Assembly: GCA_027487775.1 (NCBI GenBank)
Contig: JAIYCY010000025.1
Coordinates: forward strand, 1-64,000
Length of the DNA: 64,000 nucleotides
Source of the DNA: Planctomycetaceae bacterium
Lineage (GTDB): Bacteria > Planctomycetota > Phycisphaerae > Tepidisphaerales > Tepidisphaeraceae
Direction of reading: 5' to 3'
The notes beneath the pieces are model-generated. The model was not told the DNA's origin, did no database searches, and was given only the letters and a program-made list of their open reading frames with translations. How positions within the stretch are numbered: position 1 is the stretch's first letter; each line of letters starts with the position of its first letter. Of this stretch, positions 31,989 to 40,066 are shown piece by piece. Position numbers and translations under genes: made by a program.

Positions 31989-32894
31989 ATGGAACGCAAC
32001 CTTCGCCATCGCCTGACGCTCGGGCCGATCCTTTTGTTGGGGCTGGCGGGTGTTTTGCTGTTCGATTTTTACATCGAGCAGTGGACGCGGGGCGTCCTTC
32101 CGCACTTGCCGGAAGGGATTCGCGGGGCGGGCGTGTTGCTGCTGCTTCTGGTGATAGCGCTGCCAGCCACGCGCGAGCTTGCGAACCTTTTTACCGCCAC
32201 GTCCGTCAAGCCTTATCGACTGATCGCGGTCGCGGGGGTTGCGTCGTTGCTTTTGCACGCATGGCTGACGCAGTTTCCGTTCTTCAAGCCGATCGCCGCC
32301 TCGATGCTGGCGTTTATCGTGGTGGCGGTGATGTTGCTGGCGGCCCTCAAGCGGGCGCTTTCGCGTGACCCGCACGAATCCGTGACCGCGATGGCGGGCA
32401 CCGTGCTTGCGGTTCTTTACCTCGGGGGGCTGAGTTGGTTTTTGGTTGCGCTTCGCGTGAAGACAGGGGAGACGATCTTCGATGCGCCGTTCGTGGGTTC
32501 GACCGCGCATGTGCTGATGATTTTGCTTGCGGTGAAGTTCACGGACATCGGCGCGTTCTTCACCGGTCGCGCGTTCGGGCGACATAAGCTCATTCCCTGG
32601 CTCAGCCCGAAGAAGACATGGGAGGGCCTGATCGGCGGACTCCTCACCGCCGCGGCGATCGGCGCGGTCTGCGCTCCGATGATCGTGCATCTGACCTGGC
32701 TCAAGGGCGCGATTTTCGGTCTGGTGATCGGTGGTGTCGGACAACTCGGGGACCTTCTGGAATCGATGATGAAGCGTGATGCCGACATCAAGGACTCGGG
32801 TCCCAATGTTCCGGGCTTTGGCGGGGTGCTCGACCTCATCGACTCCCCCCTGCTCGCCGCCCCGGTGGCCTATTTGCTGTTTTCATTGCTCTAG
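31989..32894 (+). CDS. cdsA: Phosphatidate cytidylyltransferase
   Basis: The 301-residue protein has about eight membrane helices and the CdsA signature near the C terminus: SPKKTWEGLIGGL, then LESMMKRDADIKDSG and PGFGGVLDLIDS (usually PGHGGxxDRxDS). It makes CDP-diacylglycerol from phosphatidate and CTP at the inner membrane, the branch point for phosphatidylglycerol and phosphatidylethanolamine or serine. The His and Arg of the usual signature are replaced by Phe and Leu, a divergence worth noting but within what the family shows. The start follows a TATAAG hexamer by a few bases. Confidence 0.88.
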   Translation: MERNLRHRLTLGPILLLGLAGVLLFDFYIEQWTRGVLPHLPEGIRGAGVLLLLLVIALPATRELANLFTATSVKPYRLIAVAGVASLLLHAWLTQFPFFKPIAASMLAFIVVAVMLLAALKRALSRDPHESVTAMAGTVLAVLYLGGLSWFLVALRVKTGETIFDAPFVGSTAHVLMILLAVKFTDIGAFFTGRAFGRHKLIPWLSPKKTWEGLIGGLLTAAAIGAVCAPMIVHLTWLKGAIFGLVIGGVGQLGDLLESMMKRDADIKDSGPNVPGFGGVLDLIDSPLLAAPVAYLLFSLL

Positions 32895-32986
32895 CCCTGC
32901 GCGTCGATCTTTGGCGGGCCCGTCATTCAGAACTTTCAATCCAATTCGAATGATCCATCAGGCCGGCGATCGTACACTTGAGATCG

Positions 32987-33787
32987 ATGAGTACGGCACA
33001 TGTCCAACCTCCGCCGCTCCGGATCGCCTCGGTCGCGTTCGTCAACGCGCGTCCGCTCATCGCCGGACTTGACGGTGATCCGCGCGTGCAGCTTGCCCGC
33101 GCGGTCCCTTCACAACTCAGCCGGCTGATCGAATCGGATGAGGCCGACGTCGCGCTGCTCCCGGTCATCGACTACGCGCGCATCCCCGATCTGACGATTC
33201 TCCGCGCGAGCGCCATCGGCTGTGACGGACCGACGCTCACTGTTCGACTCTTCTCGCGATCGCCCATCGCACATACACGCATCCTCGCCTGCGACGGCGA
33301 TTCACATACCAGTGTCGTGCTTGCGCGGATCATTCTCAAAGAGCGATTTGGGCTCACGCCCAAGCTGATTCCACTTGAGATGGCAACCGATCAGCCCGGC
33401 GAGACTCGGCTGCTCATCGGCGACAAGGTCGTCTGCGAGCCGCCCGCCGGCTTTGATCATCAGCTGGATCTCGGGCTTGCCTGGAAGGAACTGACGGGCC
33501 TGCCGTTCGTCTTTGCGGCCTGGTGTGCCCGACGTCGGGCGAGCGAAGCCGAGATGATCCTTCGAGACAGCAAACGACTCGGCATGTCGCAGATCACCGC
33601 CATCGTCCAGCAGCACGCAATCCCTCGCGGATGGCCCGCCGACCTCGCACACCAATATCTCACCTCCTATCTCCACTTCGATTTAGGGGATCGCCAATTC
33701 CAAGCCATCCGCACCTACCACACCCACGCCGCCCGCCTCGGAGCAATCCCCCATGCGCCCGAGCTCAACATCCTGCCCCGCACCTGA
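32987..33787 (+). CDS. mqnA: Chorismate dehydratase MqnA (futalosine menaquinone pathway)
   Basis: The 266-residue protein starts, after a short tail, with RIASVAFVNARPLIAGLD, the MqnA N-terminal pattern, followed by ADVALLPVIDYARIPDL, LFSRSPIAHTRILACDGDS and RLLIGDKVV. The fold is periplasmic-binding-protein-like but no signal peptide is present. It dehydrates chorismate to 3-(1-carboxyvinyloxy)benzoate, the first step of the futalosine route to menaquinone. The enzymes for later steps are not nearby. ATG at 32987 is preferred to an in-frame TTG nine bases earlier. Confidence 0.88.
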   Translation: MSTAHVQPPPLRIASVAFVNARPLIAGLDGDPRVQLARAVPSQLSRLIESDEADVALLPVIDYARIPDLTILRASAIGCDGPTLTVRLFSRSPIAHTRILACDGDSHTSVVLARIILKERFGLTPKLIPLEMATDQPGETRLLIGDKVVCEPPAGFDHQLDLGLAWKELTGLPFVFAAWCARRRASEAEMILRDSKRLGMSQITAIVQQHAIPRGWPADLAHQYLTSYLHFDLGDRQFQAIRTYHTHAARLGAIPHAPELNILPRT

Positions 33788-33823
33788 TCATCACTCGTAG
33801 CACCTCAACTGCTCCGCCGAAAC

Positions 33824-33840
33824 ATGCAATCGATTTGCAT
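33824..33840. promoter_or_regulatory. Inverted repeat, possible operator
   Basis: ATGCAA-TCGAT-TTGCAT is a perfect 17-base inverted repeat upstream of the hypothetical gene starting near 33871. It is the only AT-rich palindrome in the area. Role not known. Confidence 0.25.
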
Positions 33841-33870
33841 AAACATCATGAATGCATTAAAACCTTGTGC

Positions 33871-34518
33871 GTGTCGAGATCGCTGCATTCCATTTTGACT
33901 GCGCCTGCTTCCCTGCGACGAGGTCTGCCCGTGCGCGAGCGGAAGTTCCTCGTCGACTTGCTTCATCAGCAGTGTTGGTGCTGGGGTCAGGACATTCGGT
34001 CGTCGGACAATCTTCTGGTCGCGTACGGCTTCACGCGTAACCCCGCCCCCGTTTGCCCCGGCTCGACGCGTTATTCGATCACTCTTTTCGATCCGCCCTT
34101 TCGATCGAGATGGCAGATGAATCTGTGGGGCTTTGGTGTTTCCTTGTCTGACGATCGCGGGCACCACACTTTCGTCTCGCGTTCGCGCCGCGGCGTGTGG
34201 CTGATTCCGCAGACCTTGGATCCGGCGTGCATTCACCATCTGACGGACATCGAGCCGTTCATCACGCGTCCGACTCTGGCGGGGGAGATCGCGCGAGCGC
34301 GTTCGGCATCCCGCATTTTGTCGAGCACTTGTGAAGCCTACGAGCGTTGGATCGCGGCCCATGCGCCGAGCGGGCATCGCGCACGAACGCTTGCCACGTG
34401 GGAACACCCCGTCGCGCGCGCCGAACAGCAGGCGGACGCATGGCGACGCGCCCGCGGACTCTTCGCGGCACTTTACGCCGTACCTTCAAGCGTGCTCACG
34501 CCGAGCGTCGCGATCTGA
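33871..34518 (+). CDS. Conserved hypothetical protein
   Basis: About 215 residues. The first solid homologous-looking part is VRERKFLVDLLHQQCWCWGQ followed by SSDNLLVAYGFTRNPAP, a pattern I associate with uncharacterised planctomycete proteins, and WQMNLWGFGVSLSDDRGHHTFVSR follows with a break. The C terminus is a charged helix. No signal peptide, membrane helix or catalytic motif is visible. No in-frame ATG exists at the front: GTG at 33871 or TTG at 33865 are the best starts, without a clear ribosome-binding site. The frame is open much further upstream, but that part overlaps mqnA out of frame and is not coding. Confidence 0.55.
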   Translation: MSRSLHSILTAPASLRRGLPVRERKFLVDLLHQQCWCWGQDIRSSDNLLVAYGFTRNPAPVCPGSTRYSITLFDPPFRSRWQMNLWGFGVSLSDDRGHHTFVSRSRRGVWLIPQTLDPACIHHLTDIEPFITRPTLAGEIARARSASRILSSTCEAYERWIAAHAPSGHRARTLATWEHPVARAEQQADAWRRARGLFAALYAVPSSVLTPSVAI

Positions 34519-34545
34519 ATATGCCAAAGACTTCTGGATCAACAC

Positions 34546-35781
34546 ATGACTCTTACTCATCCATCCTCCGCGCCATCCTCAATCGACAAGCGACTTCCCG
34601 TCACCGTGCTGTCTGGATTTCTTGGTGCGGGAAAGACGACACTGCTCAATTGGATCCTCGAAAATCGCGAAGGTCTGCGGGTGGCGGTCATCGTCAACGA
34701 CATGAGCGAGGTGAACATCGATGCCCAACTCGTTAAGACCGGGCAGGGCGCACTCTCTCGCACGGATGAACAGCTTGTTGAAATGAGCAACGGCTGCATC
34801 TGCTGCACGCTGCGGGAAGACCTTTTGATCGAAGTCACCAAACTCGCCCGCGAAGGTCGATTCGAATATCTGCTCATCGAATCGACCGGCATCAGCGAGC
34901 CCCTGCCGGTCGCCGAGACCTTTACCTTCGAGATCGACGGAGATCGCTCGCTTTCGACCCTCGCAAGGCTCGACACGATGGTCACGGTCGTCGACTCGGC
35001 GGCTTTTTTGCGCGATTACCATTCATCTGACGATCTGCAAGCTCGTCGGGCCGCGTTAAACGAAAACGATGAGCGCACGGTGACCGATTTGCTGATTGAT
35101 CAGATCGAATTTGCGGACGTGATCGTGATGAACAAGTGCGATCGGATCGGCACGCGTGAGCGTGAGCGACTTGAAGCGATCCTGCGTGCGTTGAATCCTG
35201 GCGCGCACATTCTGGCTTCGCAGTTCGGGCGGATTGATCCGAAGGAGATATTGGGGACGGGGCGATTCGACTTTGCCAAAGCGCAGGCGAATCCCGGATG
35301 GCTGCGTGAGTTGCGTGGTTCACATGTGCCCGAGACGCTGGAGTATGGGATTTCGAGTTTTGTTTATCGCGCACAACGGCCGTTTCATCCGCAGCGACTG
35401 GACGCTCTTTTGAGTCGCGAGTGGCATGGCGTATTGCGGAGCAAGGGGTTTATGTGGATTGCCTCACGGCATCGCGTGTTGATTGAATGGAGTCAGGCGG
35501 GCGGGGTGTGTCATCTGAGACCGGCCGGTACATGGTGGGCGGACATAGGGGAAGCGCGTTGGCCTGACGATCCGGAGACGATCGAGTTCATCAAGGCGCG
35601 ATGGGGCAGCGTCTGGGGTGATCGGCGGCAGGAGATCGTCATCATCGGCATCGAGATGGACCGGGACGCGCTATCAATCGCGCTCGATTCGTGCCTGTTG
35701 ACCGACGATGAAATGGAAGGCGGGCCCGAGGCATGGCGGAAGCTGCCCGATCCGCTGCCTGAATGGCCGGAGTTGGGATGA
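34546..35781 (+). CDS. CobW/COG0523-family GTPase (metallochaperone)
   Basis: The 411-residue protein has the P-loop [13 protein letters not shown], the switch region [12 protein letters not shown], the metal-binding [14 protein letters not shown] with the CxCC motif, the [13 protein letters not shown] Walker B region and the NKCD base-recognition motif. The C-terminal CobW_C domain starts around [16 protein letters not shown] and includes [11 protein letters not shown]. This sub-family transfers Zn2+ or another metal to client enzymes; no Zur box was recognised upstream. The client is unknown. Confidence 0.9.
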   Translation: MTLTHPSSAPSSIDKRLPVTVLSGFLGAGKTTLLNWILENREGLRVAVIVNDMSEVNIDAQLVKTGQGALSRTDEQLVEMSNGCICCTLREDLLIEVTKLAREGRFEYLLIESTGISEPLPVAETFTFEIDGDRSLSTLARLDTMVTVVDSAAFLRDYHSSDDLQARRAALNENDERTVTDLLIDQIEFADVIVMNKCDRIGTRERERLEAILRALNPGAHILASQFGRIDPKEILGTGRFDFAKAQANPGWLRELRGSHVPETLEYGISSFVYRAQRPFHPQRLDALLSREWHGVLRSKGFMWIASRHRVLIEWSQAGGVCHLRPAGTWWADIGEARWPDDPETIEFIKARWGSVWGDRRQEIVIIGIEMDRDALSIALDSCLLTDDEMEGGPEAWRKLPDPLPEWPELG

Positions 35782-35826
35782 TCAATGTGGTTAAATCGAC
35801 TGTGCTTTCGGTTAGAGTTTGAATCG

Positions 35827-36240
35827 ATGGCACTGCAGCGATTCGAGCACATTCTCGGGCACGGCATCGACCTGGTCGAAAACGCGCGCGTTGGCGAACT
35901 CCTTGATCGGCACGGCGAGCGGTTTCTCGAGCGTGTCTTTACGCCGGGCGAGCAGGCCTACGCCGCGCGGAGTGTGAAGCGTCGGATCGAGCATTTGTCC
36001 GCGCGTTTTGCAGCCAAGGAGGCGGCGTTGAAGGCGATCGGCACGGGATGGAGCGAAGGGATTGCGTGGACCGACGTCGAGGTCACACACGCGGCGGCGG
36101 GCGCGCCGTTGCTGCATGTCACGGGAGAAGCTGCGAGAATCGCCGCCGAGCGTGGGATCACGCGATGGCTCGTCAGTCTCAGCCATACCGAGACGCATTC
36201 GATGGCAAGCGTGATCGCGATCGGTGTGCAGTCGAGTTGA
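35827..36240 (+). CDS. acpS: Holo-[acyl-carrier-protein] synthase
   Basis: ATG at 35827 gives 137 residues. HGIDLVENARV holds the metal-binding Asp15, and ARFAAKEAALKAIGTG the Glu65 and Lys that bind CoA, the two signature blocks of AcpS. It moves the 4'-phosphopantetheine arm from CoA to acyl carrier protein. SLSHTETHSMASVIAI ends the fold as in the family. An in-frame extension to 35785 is not supported. Confidence 0.92.
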   Translation: MALQRFEHILGHGIDLVENARVGELLDRHGERFLERVFTPGEQAYAARSVKRRIEHLSARFAAKEAALKAIGTGWSEGIAWTDVEVTHAAAGAPLLHVTGEAARIAAERGITRWLVSLSHTETHSMASVIAIGVQSS

Positions 36241-36302
36241 ATGGATCCGAACTTACGACCACTCACGTCACCACTCACTGCGTCACTGACTGCGCCGGTC
36301 AT

Positions 36303-37163
36303 TCAAACAGCCGCGACCACAGCAAGTTCGCGTCGGCGATCTGGGCTGATTTGCGCGCGGAGTCGGGCGACGATGCTTGAGTGCATCTGGCTGACGCGGC
36401 TTTCGGAGAGATCGAGCGTTGCGCCGATTTCCTTCATCGTCATTTCTTCAAAGTAGTAGAGGATGATGATGAGTCGTTCTGCCCGCGAGAGGCCGCGAGT
36501 GATGAGGTCTTTGAGGTCACGTCGCTGCATTTCGCGGACGGGATCTGCGCCTTTTGGATCCTGGATGACGTCGATTTCGCGTACGTCTTTGTTGCTGTCG
36601 GTTTCGAAGTATCGGCGATTCAGGCTCACCACGCCGACGGCGTTGGCGTCCTTCTGCATTTTGTCGAATTCGCCCTTGCTGACGCCGATGCGTTTAGCGA
36701 GTTCGTCTTCGGTGGGTGTACGACCGAGTTCGACTTCGAGCGCTTTGGTGGCTTGATCGATCTTGCCAGCGCGGGCGCGAACGAGCCTTGGTACCCAGTC
36801 CATGGATCGGAGTTCGTCGAGGATCGCACCACGAATACGCGGCGCGCTGAACGTCTCGAACTTGACCCCGCGATCCTGATCGAATCCGTCGATCGCGTCC
36901 ATCAACCCGAAAATCCCAGCCGACATCAGGTCATCGACTTCCACTTCATCCGGGAGCTTGGAATGCACGCGCTCGGCGTTGTATCGCACGAGGTGCAGGT
37001 AATGCTCCATGATGATGTTGCGGAGCTTTTCGCTGCGCTCGGCCTTGTATTGGGCCCAGATCGTCTTGATGTCCTTGGCCTGACGACCTTCACGAAGGGT
37101 TGAACGCGTCACAAATCCTCCCGGTCCTTGGGTTGCTTCCGAAGCCACTCTGTTCGATCGCAT
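36303..37163 (-). CDS. fliA: RNA polymerase sigma-28 factor for flagellar operons
   Basis: The 286-residue protein has region 2 (NIIMEHYLHLVRYNAERVHS, then DLMSAGIFGLMDAIDGFD with a break), region 3 (DWVPRLVRARAGKIDQATKA, LGRTPTEDELAKRIGVS) and region 4 (GLSRAERLIIILYYFEEMTM, KEIGATLDLSESRVSQMHSS). The layout matches FliA/WhiG. It would direct transcription of late flagellar genes, flagellin and chemotaxis, none of which are in this window. It is the last gene of the cluster; the ATG at 37163 follows an in-frame TTG, and the upstream spacer is 218 bases. Confidence 0.93.
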   Translation of the reverse strand: MRSNRVASEATQGPGGFVTRSTLREGRQAKDIKTIWAQYKAERSEKLRNIIMEHYLHLVRYNAERVHSKLPDEVEVDDLMSAGIFGLMDAIDGFDQDRGVKFETFSAPRIRGAILDELRSMDWVPRLVRARAGKIDQATKALEVELGRTPTEDELAKRIGVSKGEFDKMQKDANAVGVVSLNRRYFETDSNKDVREIDVIQDPKGADPVREMQRRDLKDLITRGLSRAERLIIILYYFEEMTMKEIGATLDLSESRVSQMHSSIVARLRAQISPDRRRELAVVAAV

Positions 37164-37381
37164 CACCGGCAAGTGAACGGTTCACTCCCGAGCGTTAGTC
37201 GCGACCGCGTCTGGCTCACTTCATCGATCCAACCGATTGCTTGCTGCTGATGCACAAACCGCATCAGCCCTTTTGTCCGCATGAACCTCACCTGCGAGGC
37301 TGAGAGACATGACGAACTTCCCCGCCCACGACACACGCACGGCGCACCTTGGGCACGGACAACTTGAGCGAGACTTTCGAT

Positions 37382-37627
37382 TCATCGGCCATCTCCAGTG
37401 GAATCTTGAGCGATTTCCGATTTTTTCTTCTTCACTTGCTCAACATGCTCGGCCAGCATCCGCTCAGCCATGACGCCGATGATGTAGCCGACCACAATTC
37501 CTAGCCCCATTCCCAGCAGTGCACGCCAAACTGTGGTACCAAACCCATTTCCAGCATCGAACGCCCCGACCATCAAGCAGGCGGCGAAGGCGACGAGTCC
37601 GAGGATGGCGGAGATTCGATGGGGCAT
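37382..37627 (-). CDS. Small membrane protein in the flagellar cluster, hypothetical
   Basis: The 81-residue product has two hydrophobic helices (ISAILGLVAFAACLMVGAF and ALLGMGLGIVVGYIIGVMAE) joined by a Gly/Asn loop, and a charged C-terminal tail EHVEQVKKKKSEIAQD. It lies between flhG and fliA on the same strand. I know no flagellar protein of this shape; it may only be co-transcribed. Confidence 0.6.
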   Translation of the reverse strand: MPHRISAILGLVAFAACLMVGAFDAGNGFGTTVWRALLGMGLGIVVGYIIGVMAERMLAEHVEQVKKKKSEIAQDSTGDGR

Positions 37628-37722
37628 CACGAGCCAAGGGGATCAATGTTTCTGGATCATCAAGGACGAGCAGGCAGTGGTTCACCGCTGGCAACACCGG
37701 CAACTGACGCACGACACAGCGG

Positions 37723-38784
37723 CTATCCGCCTCCGCCCATCCATCGACCGAGTCGCTGGAAGAATCCCTTTCGTTCGGGTCGATGGACGCCGTGTTCGAG
37801 TCGGACGGCGAGTTGTCCGACAGCTCGGCTGGCGGGTGATTTCGGGAAGGCGATGACAAATGGAGAGCGGCGTCGCACGGCATCGGTAACGGCGGAGTCG
37901 CGTGGAACGAATCCCGCATCGAATACGCTCACGCCCAGGAACTGTTTTGCGACTTTGCTGATTCGGTCGTAGACCTGTTGAGCTTCACCGGGCCCGGTCA
38001 CTTGATTAACGAGCAGGCTGATGCGTCCGCCGAACCCGCCCACCGCGGACTCCGGCCCGTTGGTGAGCGTTGGCCTTCGGGTAAGGACTTTGATGGATGC
38101 GTAGGCGTCGGTGATGGCAGTCGGTTCGGGTGTGGTCACCACCAGCACATGATCTGCAGCGCGATTGAAGCTCAGCACGTTCGGGCTGATTCCCGCACCC
38201 GTGTCGAGGATGATCACGTCTGCCTCGGCTTCGATGGCATCGAGTGCGAGCAGGAGCCGATGCCGGTCTGCGTCGGTGAGATCGGCCATCTTCGCAAGGC
38301 CCGACGCCCCTCCGATGAGTTTGAATCCGCCGGGTGCTTCGACCATCACGTCCTGCAACTGCTTTTGCCGCGCCACCACGTGCGCGAGATTGCCGCGTAC
38401 ATCCACATTGCAAAGCACATCCGCATTTGCCAGACCCAAATCCGCATCCAGCAGGATCACGCGCTTGCCCGCCTGCGCCAGACAGACCGCAAGGTTGACC
38501 GCGACGTTGCTCTTGCCCACCCCACCCTTTCCGCTCGTGACGGCAAGCACCGTGGCACGACGGGCTGCCTGAAGGGTCGCGTTGACCATTGAGCGGAGTT
38601 TTGAGGCCTGGTCTGAACTCGACGCACCGGTCGTTTCGACGAGCGATGATGCACGCTGGGCGGCAAATCCGCGCGCTTCGGGAATCGGATGCGCCAATTC
38701 GCGCATCACCGCCCGCGCCGAGCGTGGAATGCCCGGCCTGGGCGCTGGCGCGGGTACAGAAGTTGTTTGCGGGGAAGATGCCAT
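37723..38784 (-). CDS. flhG: Flagellar number regulator FlhG (MinD-like ATPase)
   Basis: The 353-residue protein has a disordered Pro/Ala-rich N terminus of about 75 residues, then VLAVTSGKGGVGKSNVAVNL, the deviant Walker A with the signature Lys, followed by LLDADLGLANADVL, IILDTGAGISPNV and VTTPEPTAITDAYA. FlhG limits flagellar number and counteracts FlhF. The ATG at 38784 begins one base after the flhF stop, with GGAGG upstream inside flhF, so the two are translated together. Confidence 0.92.
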   Translation of the reverse strand: MASSPQTTSVPAPAPRPGIPRSARAVMRELAHPIPEARGFAAQRASSLVETTGASSSDQASKLRSMVNATLQAARRATVLAVTSGKGGVGKSNVAVNLAVCLAQAGKRVILLDADLGLANADVLCNVDVRGNLAHVVARQKQLQDVMVEAPGGFKLIGGASGLAKMADLTDADRHRLLLALDAIEAEADVIILDTGAGISPNVLSFNRAADHVLVVTTPEPTAITDAYASIKVLTRRPTLTNGPESAVGGFGGRISLLVNQVTGPGEAQQVYDRISKVAKQFLGVSVFDAGFVPRDSAVTDAVRRRSPFVIAFPKSPASRAVGQLAVRLEHGVHRPERKGFFQRLGRWMGGGG

Positions 38785-38785
38785 G

Positions 38786-40063
38786 TCAGTTGCCCTCCCC
38801 AAGGATCAGCCGGGCGATCCGCCTTGCCGTGCCGACTTCGATGTCGTCGGGGACGTCCTGACCGGTGGTGATGTAACTTAGGCCTTTGTTGATGCGACGC
38901 ACCGCGCTCAGCACCGTGCCCATCTGCGCCGCCTCATCAAGCTTGGTAAGCAACACCTTGTCCACGCGAAGCTGACCAAACCGCTCGATCGCCAGTTCGG
39001 TCGCCCGCCCGCCGCATGTGCTGCTGAGGACCAGATGCACTTCATCTGGTTCGGCAAGTTCCAGGAAGCGACCGAGTTCGTTGAGTTTGAGTGTGTCGTT
39101 TGGGCTTCTGCCTGCGGTGTCGATCAGCACATGATCGACCGGTCCCAGCGCCGCGATCGCCTCGGGCAATTCCTCGGGCGATCCCACCACTTCGAGTCGC
39201 ACGCCGATCAAATCGGCATACCGGCGCAGTTGATCGATCGCCGCGATTCGGTAGGTGTCGATGGTGATCAGGCCGACGCTTTTCTTTTCTCGCAGCTTCA
39301 GATTCGCCGCGAGTTTTGCCACGGTCGTCGTCTTTCCCACGCCCGTCGGGCCGATCAATGCGACGATATGAGGCCCGTTCACGCGTCGACGTTCGATCGG
39401 GCCGGCGGTCGGAATCAGTCGCTCGATCTGCTCGACAATGCGTTCGCGAACCCAGATCGCGTTGTTCAATTGCTCTGGCCGCGCGTTGCGTTGGACTGTT
39501 CGTAGGATGTCGACTGCGATTTCTTCAGCGACCTCGGATTGGATCAGTTTTTGGTAGTGATCAAAGAGTTCCTCGGGGACGCTAGGCGAGCCGCGCGACC
39601 GGACTTCGGTGACGAGGCTGTTGACCATGGTCTTGAGCCCGTCGATTTCCTTGGCGAAGTTGAGCATTGCCACGGAAGCGACGGCGGGGCTTTCCATGAG
39701 TTTTGCGCCGGGGCGACTCGGGGAGTTTGTGGGGTTCAGCGTGGTCGGAGTTGAGGGCAATCGGTTGCGTGTTGGCTGATCGGTTTCGACGGTGCCTCGT
39801 CCGTAGGCGCGCTGCGCTGCGACAGCGGAAGCAGAGGTCGGGACCGAGCCCTGCACCGGCTTGCGTGGCGCGGGCACGCGGCGCGGCGGAAGCGCTGCAC
39901 CATCGCCGGCGGTGACTTCGATGATCTGGGTACGGCGTAGTCCGAGCCAGCGGCGCTGTGTCAGCGTGCGGGTCCGAATGATGACCGCGTTGCTTCCGAG
40001 TCGCTGCTTCACCAGTTGCAGCGCTTCGGGCATCGTCGGGGCGGTAATCGTTTCAACCTTCAT
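38786..40063 (-). CDS. flhF: Flagellar biosynthesis GTPase FlhF (SRP-like)
   Basis: The 425-residue protein starts MKVETITAPTMPEALQLVKQ, the typical FlhF opening (B domain), with a basic linker rich in Pro and Arg to about residue 200. The NG domain follows: ALIGPTGVGKTTTVAKLAAN, ITIDTYRIAAIDQLRRYADL, LIDTAGRSPND and the TKLDEAAQMGTVLS element. FlhF fixes the site of polar flagella and recruits FliF. The gene starts three bases after the flhA stop. Confidence 0.95.
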   Translation of the reverse strand: MKVETITAPTMPEALQLVKQRLGSNAVIIRTRTLTQRRWLGLRRTQIIEVTAGDGAALPPRRVPAPRKPVQGSVPTSASAVAAQRAYGRGTVETDQPTRNRLPSTPTTLNPTNSPSRPGAKLMESPAVASVAMLNFAKEIDGLKTMVNSLVTEVRSRGSPSVPEELFDHYQKLIQSEVAEEIAVDILRTVQRNARPEQLNNAIWVRERIVEQIERLIPTAGPIERRRVNGPHIVALIGPTGVGKTTTVAKLAANLKLREKKSVGLITIDTYRIAAIDQLRRYADLIGVRLEVVGSPEELPEAIAALGPVDHVLIDTAGRSPNDTLKLNELGRFLELAEPDEVHLVLSSTCGGRATELAIERFGQLRVDKVLLTKLDEAAQMGTVLSAVRRINKGLSYITTGQDVPDDIEVGTARRIARLILGEGN

Positions 40064-40066
40064 ACT

